A stretch of 64,000 bases of DNA. It comes from Rallus limicola (Eukaryota; Chordata; Aves; Gruiformes; Rallidae). Below, in pieces: positions 61,808 through 64,000 of the stretch. The stretch covers positions 15,940,001 through 16,004,000 of the forward strand of contig JAKCOZ010000014.1 in assembly GCA_022605955.1 (NCBI GenBank), read 5' to 3'. The notes beneath the pieces were generated by a model, which was given only the letters and a program-made list of their open reading frames with translations, was not told the origin of the DNA and made no database searches. Made by a program: the position numbers and the translations under genes. How positions within the stretch are numbered: the stretch's first letter is position 1; each line of letters starts with the position of its first letter.

Positions 61808-64000
61808 TGTTTGAGTTCATGGTGCACACGCTCTCCTAAGGTATTGTCATATAGCGATTGCCTCCTTTCTGTTACAGAGGTGCAGCCAGAGCCCAAGGAT
61901 GCACCAGGCTGAGAACCCCGGAAAGTCAGACACAAGCTTCACTATGAACTGTCAAATCAGAGATGGTTTCTAATTATAAAATGCATTACTTGGGTGTTAA
62001 AGGAATTGATTCCTTGCTGGCTGGGTAGAGAGATGTGATTCTAACAGAGGACAGACGGAGAGGGAGATACTGTGTCTATCCCATGGTAAACACTGCACCA
62101 GCTAAATCCCCTCTTCTCAACTCTCTGCTTACACTCCCAGCCATTTTCCCAGGATGACTTTCAGCAGCATCCTCTCCTGCCGCCAGTAGCAGGGATGCCC
62201 TCACAGCTCTCCAGTTTTATTAAAAACCAGGAGGGATCCAAGTCTTTTAGTGAAATGGGGACTTGAGCCCAGAGCCAAGACAGGAGACTGGTGTCTGCAG
62301 CAGGAGCCAGTAGCTCTCCGAATACTTTCTCTGCTCCCCCTAGTCCCATCATTTCTGTAGTCCCCAAAACCAGGGGAACAAGAGGTGGGAGTTACAGGAT
62401 GTGTTTCCCTTACAAGGTTGCCCAGGTTGTACCCAGCTCCGGAGTCTCTCGCAGCCTTGGTAAAGGAGGAGCAGCTCGGCCCTGGCAAAGGGCAAACCAG
62501 AAAGCAGATTTATCCACGAAGCTGTGAGCAAGGAAACTCAACTCTGTCCTCCCCCTGACGAAATATTCCCCCAAAATAGCCAGTTTTAAAAGGAAATTTT
62601 AGGGGAAAGCTGGTTGGCAACAGAGTTTTTGAAAAATGTGAGTGCTAGGCTTTTCACTGCAAAGAAATGGCTCACAGCAGAGTAAACATTTTGAGAGCAT
62701 TGCAAGCATTTCCTGCAGTGGAAAACAAATTTCCCATGGAAATTTCTGATGCTGGGGCCTTTCTGATGGGGAAGCATAAACAGAAGTGGCTTCTGTTTGG
62801 TTATTCTCAAGCTGCTGTCCCCTTGCCAGGCACTGGGGCAGGGTATCTCCCTCTGCAAGGGCTCGTTAGCACTGCACAACCATCTCCTGATGCTCACTGT
62901 GGGACAGAAGCGCTGGTATGGCACATCCCAGTCTGGTGATGCCACGCAGGCAATGGGCAGAGACACAGGTACCCTATGCATGTAGTGTTTGGGGATGCAA
63001 CAGGAGGGTTGGGTTGGGCGGTCACTCAGAGAAGCTGGTTAGCAGACAGCCATGAGCTGGACTGCTGGGAGCAGGGAAAAATATTAGAAGTCATAATGTA
63101 CCGCACTAAAGCTTGCCAGTGGCTGGTGCAAGAGATCATGCTGATGTTATTAGAGGGGTGGAAATGCTTCTGGAGGAGGGAGAGCCAGCAAGGGAGCCAA
63201 GGGAAGAGCAGAGTAGGCTCAGCCAGGGTGGCAGCATGCACAGACGCTCCTGGCAGCCAGTTGTGCCACTTCCCTCAGCCAAATGCTTGCTGCCATCATG
63301 TCTGCCCTAAGCGTGAGGCTGACCACGAGCACATACGCAGCTGTATCCTGTAGCTCCAAGCAGAGGCGGAGGAGACTGCAGGAGCATGTTAGCGGGCTGG
63401 GAGAGCACAGGAGGGTGGGCAGGAGGTGCTCAACCCCTTCAATCCAGTCCTCACATCAGTCCTGCAAGGCTGATAGTCGAACAGCAAGAGGTTGCCAAGT
63501 TTTTGCAGAAAGCACGACTGATCAATGTTGGTTGACTTGTGTTTTGTATGTAAACACTTGCTTTTCTCTGATTATGGTGGCACTCCTTCTTCAGGGTTGT
63601 CTACACCTCGAACGCTTTAAGCATCGCTCCTAGCAAACAGCAATTCAATTGTTGCTTCTGTCATGACCGAAAACCATTTTCCCTTCATCTTCTCTCTGAA
63701 CTGCGCAATCTTCTGAGAGCTAAGTGGGTTTTGTTTGGCTCTTCTTTTTTTGTATGATAAAAAACTCAATGCTGCCCTCTGTCAGAAATGCAGCGGTACT
63801 GGCCTTACTTGCCTTTAATTAACCAAGCACTACGTGTTCTTTCTGTGGCACAGCTTTTAACCATCAATCCCCCTCATCGCATCCCAGCCTGCTCATAAAG
63901 GTGAGGAGGCGATCCGACTGCACTATTCCATGTGCTGAACATCTGACAGTGATTAATAACGCACCTCAACTGCTCGGCTATTTACGGTGACGGCTAACTT

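Larger units (their letters stand above)
57111..64000. other. gene-free stretch to the window end
   Basis: No exon, RNA gene or transposon is supported. Short ORFs have no domains. The AT-rich block 58,730-58,980 (TAATAATAAT, CAATTGG and AATAATTAAAAAG motifs) and the last 300 bases (63,690-64,000) look like possible conserved non-coding DNA. Simple repeats inside are listed separately. Confidence 0.45.

Noticed and set aside
1..64000. CRISPR arrays, bacterial operons, tRNA or rRNA genes
   Set aside because: No regularly spaced identical repeats, no clusters of adjacent same-strand long ORFs, and no tRNA or rRNA signature was seen; the window is eukaryotic.

Overview
This window looks like gene-poor vertebrate DNA, almost certainly from a bird. 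The main evidence is a set of CR1-type non-LTR retrotransposon remnants with the avian 3' end (short repeats of an ATTCTATG-like unit after the ORF2 stop) and solo-LTR fragments that match LTR families I know from bird genomes. Only one isolated CpG island is present. There are no operons, no ribosome-binding-site-spaced ORFs and no long conserved open frames. Almost all ORFs over 60 codons are chance frames. The species cannot be fixed from sequence alone.

Layout. Bases 1-3,300 are AT-rich DNA, probably intron of a minus-strand gene. Bases 3,390-4,720 form a strong CpG island with GC boxes, a CCAAT box and G-runs; the best reading is the promoter and first exon of a gene running leftwards out of the window, with a good splice donor (GTAAGT) at 4075-4070. 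I could not identify this gene. Bases 4,800-64,000 hold no gene I can support.

That 59 kb contains: a decayed plus-strand CR1 (about 8,060-9,490); a nested pair of minus-strand CR1s (20,513-21,105, the younger at 20,631-20,976); a 1.3-kb minus-strand CR1 with a broken but readable reverse-transcriptase ORF (42,290-43,632); a small plus-strand LINE reverse-transcriptase scrap (about 57,005-57,110); and three old ERV LTRs (about 22,262-22,850 minus, 28,752-29,100 minus, 55,552-56,371 plus). Scattered simple repeats include a 34-bp AC microsatellite, poly(A) tracts, G-runs and a homopurine tract.

The rest looks single-copy. Several AT-rich blocks carry clustered homeodomain-type TAAT motifs and could be conserved regulatory elements, but only cross-species alignment can show that. 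I found no previously undescribed gene system. The most informative points are the nested CR1 event, the decay pattern of the large CR1 (active-site change plus at least three breaks), the unidentified CpG-island exon, and the homeodomain-site cluster at 40.56-40.62 kb. Calls of repeat families rest on recognition from memory and need a RepeatMasker run for exact subfamily names.
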